A stretch of 14,208 bases of DNA from an uncultured Chthoniobacterales bacterium (GCA_955652855.1 CATPCN010000084.1:1-14208); one strand, 5' to 3'; shown: positions 1 to 7,729, numbered from the stretch's first letter. Notes: a model not told the origin generated them from the letters alone. Numbers and translations: made by a program.

Positions 1-144
1 GCTTTTAACTCGTCCGGTCCAGCAGTCAGCCAGCCTGTTCGCCGCTCCGCGCCGCCCCAACATGGTCCCCTTTTACTCCGCCGCAGTGGGAAACTTTCAT
101 TCCGCCCTTGACACTTTCGGATTCCAGAATCAGCGATTGAAAGG

Positions 145-1431
145 ATGACGCGAGACGGTGTGCCTCCCATCCCGGCAGGCACGGACCCGACCCCGGCCAC
201 GCCTGGTGCGCCAAGTGGTTCACCAAGCCTGCCGCGATCATCGGAGCGGTCTGGTCTGTTCGCTGAACCGTCGGAAAAGGTCATTGATGCACAAGAAGAC
301 CTTGTTATCGCGGAGCGACGGGTTAAGAAGCGCACCTTGGATCTTCAGCTCGAAGAGATTGAAGACCATTTCCGCGAACGCGATGCCAGAGCTGAACAAG
401 CAGAGACAAAGCGACAGGAGGCTTTAGAGGCTCAATGCGCAGCCGCCAAACATCGGGAGTGGGTCGATGCTTGGACTCAAACCGGCTTGGCACAACTTCC
501 TTGGGACTTCCCCGTCGAGAAGCGCTCCGCTGTCATAGAGCAGCTTCGCAGCAAATTGATGTCGTGCGATGCGGGACAGTCTGACGTCATAACTACGCAC
601 CTGATAAAGAGCGTGGTCGCTGGATTCACCCGCCCTTGGGAACGCCGCAGGGAGATCGAACGAATTGTCGAGAGAACAATTCCATCTCAGTTGCGCGTCG
701 ATCCGAACTTAAAGCTGGGCGCGCTCGAAGCTGCATGGGAAGCTGTCACCCGCATCGGTGTCGATTCGAGCGATCGCATGATAGAGGGTGCAATTGAGCG
801 GGCCTGTAGTCCCTTTGTGCTTCAGCGGCAATACAACGAAGAGTGTAATCGACTGATGAACGGACTCTGGAGCGAATTGCCCGGAGGGACATCTCGTGAG
901 ATTGAACAGGCGAAAGATGCAGTGCGAGAAGCATTTTCAGGAGTGAAAGCGGGCACGCCCGTACGGAAATTGGAACAGCTCCGTGACCAGGCTTTAGCCT
1001 CATTCAAAAATGCGATCACATCCCGCGTGGACCACGAGAACCGCACACGGTTGCTGGGTGAAACCATTGGCCTTTCTTACCGCCTACCCAAAACTGAGGT
1101 CGAAGAAGCAGTGCATGAAGCGCGGAACGCTCTTTCTCAACTGCCTACGGGCACGCCTCAGTCCGAGTTACAGCAGGCCAGGGATGTGGTATTCGAGCGT
1201 CACAAGAAAAAGCACGCACTTATAGAACACGCCGCTGGTGGTGCTCTTCGAGAGTACATTCGCAAGCTCGAGACAAATTGGGATTTTGATAAATCAACAA
1301 CCGCGCTCCAGTCAGAACTTGCGGAAGCAGTTCGCTACGAACTGACGGAGGAGATCGATGGGACAGAATCACAAGAACAGGCCAATAGGTTGATGCGACG
1401 GATTGTTCGGGAGGAGTTGGACATTGGGTGA
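145..1431 (+). CDS. Unrecognised helical-repeat / coiled-coil protein, first gene of the element operon
   Basis: I do not recognise this 428-residue protein. Residues 1-40 are rich in Pro, Ser, Gly and Thr and are probably disordered. Residues 45-105 are highly charged and should form a coiled coil. The rest looks alpha-helical with a recurring unit: residues 245-290 (LPGGTSREIEQAKDAVREAF, then AGTPVRKLEQLRD) and 314-356 (LPKTEVEEAVHEARNAL, then TGTPQSELQQARD) match in order and spacing. Weaker versions may lie at about 119-165 and 180-225. There is no signal peptide or membrane segment. The ATG at 145 is preceded directly by GAAAGG, closer than usual for a ribosome site, so the exact start is uncertain. 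Its 3' end overlaps the next gene by 8 nt, indicating a shared transcript. A structural or scaffold role is possible, but no function is shown. Confidence 0.8.
   Translation: MTRDGVPPIPAGTDPTPATPGAPSGSPSLPRSSERSGLFAEPSEKVIDAQEDLVIAERRVKKRTLDLQLEEIEDHFRERDARAEQAETKRQEALEAQCAAAKHREWVDAWTQTGLAQLPWDFPVEKRSAVIEQLRSKLMSCDAGQSDVITTHLIKSVVAGFTRPWERRREIERIVERTIPSQLRVDPNLKLGALEAAWEAVTRIGVDSSDRMIEGAIERACSPFVLQRQYNEECNRLMNGLWSELPGGTSREIEQAKDAVREAFSGVKAGTPVRKLEQLRDQALASFKNAITSRVDHENRTRLLGETIGLSYRLPKTEVEEAVHEARNALSQLPTGTPQSELQQARDVVFERHKKKHALIEHAAGGALREYIRKLETNWDFDKSTTALQSELAEAVRYELTEEIDGTESQEQANRLMRRIVREELDIG
1410..1416 (+). promoter_or_regulatory. Shine-Dalgarno GGAGGAG that decides a TTG start
   Basis: GGAGGAG ends 7 nt before a TTG at 1424. 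This is a near-ideal spacing. It favours TTG-1424 over the upstream in-frame TTG at 1403, which has no comparable site. The site lies inside the end of the preceding gene. Confidence 0.7.
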
Positions 1432-1816
1432 GATCGACCAGCCAGACGACAGGCACCCTCGGCTCACTCCGAGGTTGCTTGACGACATCACCAGCGCGGC
1501 CGCGCGGATCCGCCAGGATCACAAGGCCGACCTGGACCCCGCCACAGCCGACCGCGCTGCAAGGAAATTCCGGCTGATGCTGACTCCCCGCCGGCGAAAG
1601 GGACGTCCGAGGTCAACAGCCGTAATCATCGCCATCAAACTTCGACGGCAGGGGAAACAGTGGAAGGAAATTTACATGGAAGCCATTGCGGAATTCGCCA
1701 AGATGGACCGGGCCCAGCGTTGGTATCGGTGCTACAACCTCCGCCAAAACGTCAATCGTATAATCAAGCGGAGCAAAGCCAAAACCCAGGCGAATTTGGA
1801 AGAGTCTGCAAACTAA
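1424..1816 (+). CDS. Small basic hypothetical protein
   Basis: This 130-residue protein begins at a TTG with a strong GGAGGAG site and overlaps the stop of the upstream gene by 8 nt, so translation is probably coupled. It is not a family I recognise. The first 40 residues are mixed in charge. The middle contains a very basic stretch (TPRRRKGRPRST), and the C-terminal half is helical with many Arg, Lys, Trp and Tyr (QWKEIYMEAIAEFAKMDRAQ, then RWYRCYNLRQNVNRIIKRSK). The basic helical make-up would suit nucleic-acid binding, as in a small DNA-binding or terminase-small-subunit-like protein, but no diagnostic motif is present. It lies 70 bp upstream of the next gene in the same direction. Confidence 0.7.
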   Translation: MGEIDQPDDRHPRLTPRLLDDITSAAARIRQDHKADLDPATADRAARKFRLMLTPRRRKGRPRSTAVIIAIKLRRQGKQWKEIYMEAIAEFAKMDRAQRWYRCYNLRQNVNRIIKRSKAKTQANLEESAN

Positions 1817-1886
1817 TATTTCAATTTGGGAGGCGCTCACACCTACCGTTTCGGAGCATAGTTAGAGACGGAAAGGAAAGCAAACC

Positions 1887-2093
1887 ATGGCAAATGGACA
1901 GACGACAGCGCCCACAAAATCAGAGTTGCAGGACACAATAGACGAAGTCTGCGATCTGCTCGATGAAGCACTCGATCCCGAACTGAGCCGGGAAGAAGTC
2001 ATCGCGAAGGTGAAGGATGCCTATAATCTGGCTTCTGGTGAGGGCGACGAGGACGAAGAAGACGACGAGGAAGAGGAATACGACCAGGACTGA
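1887..2093 (+). CDS. Small acidic protein with poly-Asp/Glu tail
   Basis: This 68-residue protein has a helical N-terminal part (residues 11-50, including DEVCDLLDEALDPELSREEV) and then an almost pure Asp/Glu tail (GEGDEDEEDDEEEEYDQD). GGAAAGGAAAG a few bases before the ATG is a good ribosome site. There is no signal peptide or membrane segment. The strongly acidic tail next to a very basic small protein and a nuclease-like protein suggests masking of a basic or DNA-binding partner, or DNA mimicry. That is inference; acidic tails also arise as low-complexity sequence. Its TGA stop overlaps the proposed CTG start of the next gene. Confidence 0.7.
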   Translation: MANGQTTAPTKSELQDTIDEVCDLLDEALDPELSREEVIAKVKDAYNLASGEGDEDEEDDEEEEYDQD

Positions 2094-2584
2094 CGAATCC
2101 GGCGTGTGGGGCGCGGTGGCGTAAGGGAGCATCGCAGATCAGCGATAGGGCTAAGCGCTATCGCAGTCATGCGCCGGAATGTAAACCCAAAGGTCCAAAG
2201 ATTTGCTTCGCCTGCGGCGCGCCTGCACGAGACATTCATCATGTCAACGGAGACGAGTCTGACGGCGACCCCGCAAATTTGTCTTATGCATGTAGGCGCT
2301 GTAACGTTCGCATCGCCAACGTCATGCGGCGCGCGGGAATCGGGCGGAAGACGCAGCAGCGCAATCCTGCTGGAAATGGTGGCGCCGAGAATCTCGGCCA
2401 ATGGCTAAACGCTGTCACGACCATCAAAGGTGATCCTGGAGGCAACATGGCGGTGGCTGATGCCGTCGCCATGATTCGTTCCACTCCAAGCGACCAGCGC
2501 AGTAAGTTCGCGAAAGAGATTTGGAACAAACGCAGGAGCAGATACGGACCGACTGGACGCAAAGATGGAAGCTCCGTTTGGTAG
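2090..2584 (+). CDS. HNH-like (HNN variant) nuclease-family protein, probable CTG start
   Basis: Read from a CTG at 2090, the 164-residue frame holds a complete HNH-like zinc fold: C39-x2-C42, then RDIHHVNGDESDGDPANL with H50/H51 and N63, then C68-R-R-C71. The usual third His is Asn72, giving an H-N-N pattern as known in some homing-type HNH enzymes. The N-terminus also has Cys6 in CGARWRKG and Cys31. The C-terminal part ends in a helical, basic segment (FAKEIWNKRRSRYG). The frame is open from 2042 but has no ATG, GTG or TTG before TTG-2279, which would remove the first cysteine pair and the His residues. CTG-2090 forms CTGA with the upstream stop, and GAGGA lies about 12 nt before it, so coupled initiation is plausible. 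Alternatives are a -1 shift from the upstream gene or a sequencing error. Confidence 0.6.
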   Translation: MTNPACGARWRKGASQISDRAKRYRSHAPECKPKGPKICFACGAPARDIHHVNGDESDGDPANLSYACRRCNVRIANVMRRAGIGRKTQQRNPAGNGGAENLGQWLNAVTTIKGDPGGNMAVADAVAMIRSTPSDQRSKFAKEIWNKRRSRYGPTGRKDGSSVW

Positions 2585-2646
2585 TGCCCTCAAGAGTGTA
2601 TTTGAAGCGCTATCCGACCGGCCTGCTCGAACAGTGCCCTTAACGT

Positions 2647-5487
2647 TCATTTGGCGTACAGCTTCGGACGAATCTTCACCCGGACTTGTGTTTCCGTACC
2701 GTCCGTTCGTTCGAAAATGAGGGTGTAGTCGCCCAGGAATCCCGGACCTGGCTGCCAGTAGAAGACGCCGCGCTTGAGGCTCGATCCGATTGGTAGCGGG
2801 ACACGCTCGCCGTCCACGAGTTGATATCCGCCGATCACCCCTAACGGAAGTTCGACGTGACCGACCTCTTCGATTTCAACTGCATGGGCGCGGGTAGTTG
2901 TCGCCGGTTCCATGGTCTCTTCTTGTGGCGCTGCTATCGGACCGCCGCTATTAAACACGTTGAAATAGCGGCTACCGATCCCGTCGCCGTGACCCACGCT
3001 GTCGAACACATTCCAGGAAATGGTGTGGACTCCGTTCGTCAGTTTCGTTGTGTCCAAGTAATAGAAGCCCACCGCTCCGCCACTGTTCATGTAGCCCGGG
3101 AACAACGTCGCGATGTCGGAACGGAAATTGTTGTACGTGGGATGTCCCACGGGTTGCCCATCCACCACTACTGTGATGGTTGAGCCATCGATTGGAATCA
3201 TGTTGGGATTGTGAGCCAGTGCCCACCCAAAATTAACGTACGCATTGCCGGATGGTGTGCCTCCCTGGGTGGGTGTATCCATTGTGCCGAACGGTTTCGA
3301 TGCGTGAGCATTGTCCACAGTGATGGCCTTCGTACCTAGATCCAGTGTCGCGCCTGCTTTGTTATGTGCGATGGCGTGCAGCCGGTAAACGCCGTTACCA
3401 GACGGCCCCGAACCCGCCGCATTAGGCAAAAAGTTGGTCAGCATTTGATAGCCCCAACCTGCGCGGTAATTGAACGGCAGACCAGGATTGGCCGCTTGCA
3501 CGTCTGGTCGTGCACCCGCGACGAATACTGCATCACCGATGTACACCAATCCATTCGGCCCGGAAGCCTCACTAGTGACTGGCTCGCGCCAGATATCGAC
3601 TTTGACTACCTCAATGCTATCCAGCGCCCATCCGGTAACCGGAACAGCCCCGGCGACATTCGTAGTTCCGTCGATGGGAGTATCGAAGATGCCGAAGGGC
3701 TTGGCACTGGCGGACGCGACAGTGAGCGTAATAGCGATATTCTGAGGGTTGTTCGACGCGCCTGCCGCTGAGATCTGAACTGTTCCGGTGTATGTCCCCG
3801 CTCCAAGGCCAGTTGGCGTCACCGCGACTGTAAAGCTCGATGGTGCTGTTCCAGAGGCCGGTGATACGGTCAACCATGATGCACTTGTAGAAGCGATCCA
3901 AGCCAAACTCCCCCCGCCATTGTTTGAAACCTGGACAGCCTGACCTGTCGGAACGGAGCCACCGGTTGTGTACGCGAACTGCAAGCTGTTAGTGGACACC
4001 GCGAGGGCAGGAGGTTGTGGTGGTGAGTACTTGCATAAACGAACGGTGAAATAACCGGGAGGTTCGGCAAAAGGGCCACAGTTCAACGGCCCCAGCGACG
4101 TGCTCGCTACCTGAAATGTACCTTGCCCTCCGACGAATTCGTTGTAGAAAATTGAATTTGTCGCACCTCCATTCTGGAGGGGTACGGACCCCCAGTAAAC
4201 CTGAGTCAAGTCGTTTATGTACTGTGTACCGCCAGCATTTTCCAAAGCGAAATAAATCCCGCCATATTGAGACAGGTAGGGGTCTTGAGTGGGCGTTCTG
4301 CTAAGGACTGCTGACATCCAGTCTTGCGTGTCTGCAAGGAAGGAGCGGACGATTCGTGCCGTGGGATGCTGGCCGTTGATATCCACTTTCGCAATCCCCT
4401 GGGGCGGTGAGTTACAACTCATGCCGAGACCCGCGAAGAATCCGGGATCAGTGTGGCAGTACGGCACAATGCGTGTCCGTTGATCAAGCTGAGCGAAGCC
4501 CAACGCCGCACTGGTTAGGCTTACGACTCCATCGCTTGCGTTCGCTAAGTTGCCATCATAACCTGCATTCCCAACGATGGCCAATGCATCCACACCACGA
4601 AGATCATCTTGGCCTTTGTTCCATGTGGCAAGGTCCAGTAGAAATTGGCTGCCGGGCTGTAGTTCGAATAGTTGCGGACCGCCGATTAGAGAATACGCTT
4701 TCGGCGCTTGGAACGAGCCGAAGTTTGGCGTTGCAATCAGAATCAGCTTTCTGACCTTCGCGTTCGTGGGTGGCAGAAAGACACCCGATGTGACCTGTTT
4801 GCCAGCGAGATATGCTCGCGCGATCAGTCCGCCCATGCTGTGAGCAACTAGATCTACTGTTTGAACAGGCGTTCCGTCCGTGTAATGGATTGTCGAAAGA
4901 TACTGGTTGAGCGCAGACGCAATGTATTCAATGGTGCAGTAGTTCGGACAAACTGTGCAGTTGTCAAAGAAGACTGTGGACGCTCCATCGGAGTTCAGCA
5001 ACGATTCGAGTTCACCAAATGTATTCTTGCTTGAAATTGACACTGGACAACTGCCGACGATACCGAGCGAGGGATCTTGCCAACCGTTCAACAGAATTAC
5101 TGGGGGTCTCGAACTCACAGCGAGCGGTCGCGCTTGTTCAACGGTGACATTTAGCGCTGCATCCCTTACCTCGCCGGAAGTGCTAGTTACCGAGAGATCG
5201 ATTCGATATCGGCCCGGCGGCATCATCAAAGGTACTGCCAAAAATAGTCTGCCGGATTTGGCTTCGCGATGTACGATGACTGTATACTGAGCACCGGGGG
5301 TTACAATTGTTCGGACAAACGCCGTCGCTTCCATGAAGCGAATGCTTTCCGGCTCGGGGACATCGAGCATTGCCGTATCACCAGGGGCCATGCTGAACGT
5401 AGTTCGAGAAATTGAAAGCTGTCGGTTCTGTGCGAGCATTGAACTTACGAAACACCCAGCAACGCCCACGATGACAAGCACACGCAT
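2647..5487 (-). CDS. Secreted lipase-like alpha/beta hydrolase with BACON and Ig-like domains
   Basis: This is a large exported serine hydrolase of 946 residues from ATG-5487. That start has GGGAA 6 nt upstream and opens directly onto a signal peptide (MRVLVIVGVAGCFVSSMLAQ). A GTG at 5544 would add 19 residues ahead of the signal and has no ribosome site. The catalytic domain spans about residues 125-400. VDLVAHSMGGLIARAYL carries the nucleophile-elbow Ser217, Asp319 in ASDGVV and His345 in YCHTD are the likely triad partners, and Cys147, 177, 180 and 184 could form disulfides. A BACON-type beta domain follows at about 493-591 (WLTVSPASG). Two related Ig-like units follow, each beginning KPFG-x2-DTP (about 596-726 and 731-845). 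A C-terminal beta domain (about 874-946) completes it. The substrate is unknown; the fold fits esters or lipids. It is the second gene of a minus-strand pair. Confidence 0.85.
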   Translation of the reverse strand: MRVLVIVGVAGCFVSSMLAQNRQLSISRTTFSMAPGDTAMLDVPEPESIRFMEATAFVRTIVTPGAQYTVIVHREAKSGRLFLAVPLMMPPGRYRIDLSVTSTSGEVRDAALNVTVEQARPLAVSSRPPVILLNGWQDPSLGIVGSCPVSISSKNTFGELESLLNSDGASTVFFDNCTVCPNYCTIEYIASALNQYLSTIHYTDGTPVQTVDLVAHSMGGLIARAYLAGKQVTSGVFLPPTNAKVRKLILIATPNFGSFQAPKAYSLIGGPQLFELQPGSQFLLDLATWNKGQDDLRGVDALAIVGNAGYDGNLANASDGVVSLTSAALGFAQLDQRTRIVPYCHTDPGFFAGLGMSCNSPPQGIAKVDINGQHPTARIVRSFLADTQDWMSAVLSRTPTQDPYLSQYGGIYFALENAGGTQYINDLTQVYWGSVPLQNGGATNSIFYNEFVGGQGTFQVASTSLGPLNCGPFAEPPGYFTVRLCKYSPPQPPALAVSTNSLQFAYTTGGSVPTGQAVQVSNNGGGSLAWIASTSASWLTVSPASGTAPSSFTVAVTPTGLGAGTYTGTVQISAAGASNNPQNIAITLTVASASAKPFGIFDTPIDGTTNVAGAVPVTGWALDSIEVVKVDIWREPVTSEASGPNGLVYIGDAVFVAGARPDVQAANPGLPFNYRAGWGYQMLTNFLPNAAGSGPSGNGVYRLHAIAHNKAGATLDLGTKAITVDNAHASKPFGTMDTPTQGGTPSGNAYVNFGWALAHNPNMIPIDGSTITVVVDGQPVGHPTYNNFRSDIATLFPGYMNSGGAVGFYYLDTTKLTNGVHTISWNVFDSVGHGDGIGSRYFNVFNSGGPIAAPQEETMEPATTTRAHAVEIEEVGHVELPLGVIGGYQLVDGERVPLPIGSSLKRGVFYWQPGPGFLGDYTLIFERTDGTETQVRVKIRPKLYAK

Positions 5488-5553
5488 TCGTTGTTCCCAG
5501 ACTCGCCACCCGGTTCTTGAAGCCGACTGAATCACTTTTGCCACTCTGTGCGC

Positions 5554-6204
5554 TTAGGGGATCATGGACCGCAGCGCGATGTCCCCGGAAACAGTTTTGG
5601 AAGATACCAGGGCCATCTTGTTGCTAAACGCAAGGCAGTAGGTACCTGCTTGCTGGATGGGCACATCGAGAACTCCGTTCGTTACCTTGCCGCTTGCGTA
5701 TAACACATGAGCCTGATGCCCGTTCAACCAGTTCTCACATTGGTCCCATTCGGCCAACACGGTTTCAATGTCGTTGCCGAACCCTCCAGACGCATGGAAA
5801 CTACCAATGACACGAGCGTTTACCATTGTGTCGCTTACTTCGAACTTCCAATAACGGTACTGGAGTGGTGAGACAGCAACTGAACCCAACAGCAGCGACT
5901 TGCTGAAGGGTCGAAGGGCTGAGGGGGAGGAACCCGCTCGTGGATCGCCTCGTTGGTGTTGAAATTCGGAAAGTAGAATACTAAGTGCGAAGAGTATCAC
6001 GAGGATCAAAAAAGTTATCGTCACCCCACGGCCCACGGAGAACGACGCGCTTGGTCTCGTTTTCTCAATTGGAAGGGGTGGAGGCTGCGTTCCCTGGTTT
6101 TCCGATCCCAATTCGACCCGGACTCTAGAACGATACTTCTCCTCTGCTAGCCGTTGCCGTTCCTCGTCAAGAATCTGCTGTTGTCGTTCCGAACTCAGTT
6201 TCAC
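5554..6204 (-). CDS. Single-pass membrane protein with GOLD-like extracytoplasmic domain
   Basis: This 216-residue protein has a charged cytoplasmic helix (residues 5-30, ERQQQILDEERQRLAEEKYR), a Pro-rich linker and one membrane segment at 60-79 (GVTITFLILVILFALSILLS). A beta-rich outer domain (about 105-216) follows. The outer part (YWKFEVSDTM, SFHASGGFGND, LYASGKVTNGVLDVPI, YCLAFSN) resembles emp24/GOLD-type beta sandwiches that I associate with acidobacterial proteins; this is recalled from pattern, not searched. Cys156 and Cys190 may pair. The start is GTG-6204 with no clear ribosome site. The stop lies 66 bp before the hydrolase ATG on the same strand, so the two are probably co-transcribed and may work together at the cell surface. 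Confidence 0.75.
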   Translation of the reverse strand: MKLSSERQQQILDEERQRLAEEKYRSRVRVELGSENQGTQPPPLPIEKTRPSASFSVGRGVTITFLILVILFALSILLSEFQHQRGDPRAGSSPSALRPFSKSLLLGSVAVSPLQYRYWKFEVSDTMVNARVIGSFHASGGFGNDIETVLAEWDQCENWLNGHQAHVLYASGKVTNGVLDVPIQQAGTYCLAFSNKMALVSSKTVSGDIALRSMIP

Positions 6205-6289
6205 GTGCTTGAATATCGGCGGATTGGAGGGATTACTTTACCGACTATTGTCCGTAGGACTGATTGTCGGACTCGTTCAGCATTGTCTA
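6205..6289. promoter_or_regulatory. Divergent control region with ATTGTC repeats
   Basis: This short space lies between the membrane-protein start (minus) and the likely repressor start (plus). ATTGTC occurs three times on the plus strand at 6247, 6263 and 6282, and GTCC-GTA-GGAC at 6250-6260 is a small perfect inverted repeat. An XRE repressor binding its own divergent promoter region is common, so this is a candidate operator. I could not define convincing -10/-35 boxes. Confidence 0.35.
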
Positions 6290-6592
6290 TTGGCTGAACG
6301 TCGCAAAAAGCAGATTCAACCGGCCTTCGGCCCAGAAAAGGCTTTCGGTCAAGCGCTCCGCGAAGTCCGTAAGGAAAGAAACATTTCTCAGGAGCAACTG
6401 GCACTTGAAGGGGAATTCGACAGGACGTTCCCTAGTTTGATCGAGCGTGGCTTGAGGAGTCCGAGCATTCGGACGCTTGTTAAGATGGCCGATGTCCTGC
6501 GGGTGAAACCATCTGAAATCATTGCACGCATGGAAGCGTTGTTGGATGTTGGCCGCGAGCGAGAAAAGCGCGGAAAGCGAAAAGGCAGTTAG
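6290..6592 (+). CDS. XRE-family (HTH_3) transcriptional regulator
   Basis: The protein is about 100 residues from TTG-6290 and contains a full helix-turn-helix at residues 19-81 (FGQALREVRKERNISQEQLA, then SLIERGLRSPSIRTLVKMAD and RVKPSEII), followed by a basic tail. This matches lambda-Cro/XRE-type repressors in order and length. The frame is open from a TTG at 6209 (127 residues), but that would leave only 4 bp to the divergent membrane-protein gene and no room for promoters. The shorter start is therefore preferred, although no strong ribosome site is seen for either. The gene is divergent from the hydrolase pair and convergent with the integrase, 19 bp away. It probably represses the divergent pair, itself, or element functions; this is inference from position. 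Confidence 0.8.
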   Translation: MAERRKKQIQPAFGPEKAFGQALREVRKERNISQEQLALEGEFDRTFPSLIERGLRSPSIRTLVKMADVLRVKPSEIIARMEALLDVGREREKRGKRKGS

Positions 6593-6611
6593 ACCTTAGG
6601 GCGGTTTCCTT

Positions 6612-7718
6612 TCATTGCACTCGCGCTGCCTGCTTCGTGTTCCTGTCGGGCGTTGCCTTCAGTTCGGATGCCTTCGCTTTCTCCTGAATATATTGCCCGA
6701 GCCGCTGGGCCGCGATCTTCAAATCCGCTTCGGTGACGATATTGTAGCGCTCGAAAACTGATCGGGTCTTGTGGCCCGAGATCCGCATGGCTACGCTCTC
6801 TGACACGCCAGCGCGAACCAAGTTACGGACTCCTGTTCGCCGGAGATCGTGAAACAGCTTGACCGGTTTCTTGGTCTGCTCATTCCAGAGCTTCGCGGCC
6901 TTCGCCGCCTCGTCCCATGCTCCACGGAAGTCGAGGATCTCTTCACCCTCGCGGAAGAACACCCAAGGGCAGTCGGGGTATTTGTGATCCCGTATCGCCT
7001 TCTGCATCTTCAGCACTTCGTACAACTCAGGTGCCAGCGGAATCAGACGCGGCTCATCATTCTTCGTAGTACCAGCTTCCAGGCGCACTACCTGCTCCAA
7101 CAGATCCACCTGCGACCATTGCAGGCTGAGAATCTCCCCTTTACGACACCCGGTGTAGTAAGCGAAGGTGAGCACGGGCCGCAACTCGTCCGGCAACGTC
7201 TTCAGCAGGGCCGTATAGTCTTCATGCTCGAAGAAGCCCTTGCGCACGTTGTTCTCTTTCAGTTTCGACGGAAGCGCGGGAAGGGGTTCGTGAGCGAGGT
7301 TAAAGGCTCTCCGTAGAAGCGCTAGCTCGCGGTTGATGGTGGCGTTGGCGGCACCGGACGCTTGTCTCTGTTCCACGTAGCGCTGGGCGATCCCAAACCT
7401 CAGCTTCGACGCGCGGATAGTACCGAAGAAGGGCCGCAAGTGCTTCCTTACGACGCCGTCCACCCACTCATGGCTCTTGCCATTGGCCTTGTAATCCCGA
7501 TGCAGGCCGTCAAGCAACTCCCCAACGGTTGTTCTGGCCGTGCTCAACTTGCCTTGCCTGCGATCCCGCAAGGCGTTGATCAGAGCATCACCAGCTTCCT
7601 TCTTGCCGCCGTGAATTGTTTCGTTGTAATACTGCCGTTTTCCCGTCTGTGGGTCGCGTCCGAGGAAGACGCGGATGAGCCAAGTACTCCTGCCTCTGGG
7701 TATGATCTGTCCGGCCAT
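6612..7718 (-). CDS. Tyrosine recombinase / phage-type integrase
   Basis: This is a site-specific recombinase of 368 residues from ATG-7718. It has a short N-terminal arm-binding type segment (about 5-40), a SAM-like core-binding domain (about 60-150) and a catalytic domain (about 165-345). All catalytic residues are visible: Arg192 in YYTGCRKGE, Lys219 in AGTTKND, His290 and Arg293 in FHDLRRTG, His316 in RISGHKTR, and the nucleophile Tyr325 in FERYNIV. The length and the intact set suggest an active enzyme. A GTG at 7745 would add nine residues but has no ribosome site; ATG-7718 puts the start just before MAGQIIPRG, as in many related integrases. It lies next to the 3' end of tRNA-Leu, its likely target, and converges on the XRE gene. 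Confidence 0.93.
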   Translation of the reverse strand: MAGQIIPRGRSTWLIRVFLGRDPQTGKRQYYNETIHGGKKEAGDALINALRDRRQGKLSTARTTVGELLDGLHRDYKANGKSHEWVDGVVRKHLRPFFGTIRASKLRFGIAQRYVEQRQASGAANATINRELALLRRAFNLAHEPLPALPSKLKENNVRKGFFEHEDYTALLKTLPDELRPVLTFAYYTGCRKGEILSLQWSQVDLLEQVVRLEAGTTKNDEPRLIPLAPELYEVLKMQKAIRDHKYPDCPWVFFREGEEILDFRGAWDEAAKAAKLWNEQTKKPVKLFHDLRRTGVRNLVRAGVSESVAMRISGHKTRSVFERYNIVTEADLKIAAQRLGQYIQEKAKASELKATPDRNTKQAARVQ

Positions 7719-7729
7719 GGCTTCAGTTT

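Noticed and set aside
108..130. Perfect TTGACA box upstream of the first element gene
   Set aside because: No acceptable -10 hexamer lies 16-18 bp downstream; the only similar bases (CAGAAT at 125-130) are 11 bp away. One box alone occurs by chance.
145..2584. Possible toxin-antitoxin or known defence system in the element
   Set aside because: No family signature of known toxins, antitoxins, restriction, CRISPR or abortive-infection proteins was found besides the HNH-like motif, which alone does not define such a system.
2585..2646. Terminator between the convergent HNH and hydrolase genes
   Set aside because: The 62-bp space shows no hairpin followed by T residues on either strand.
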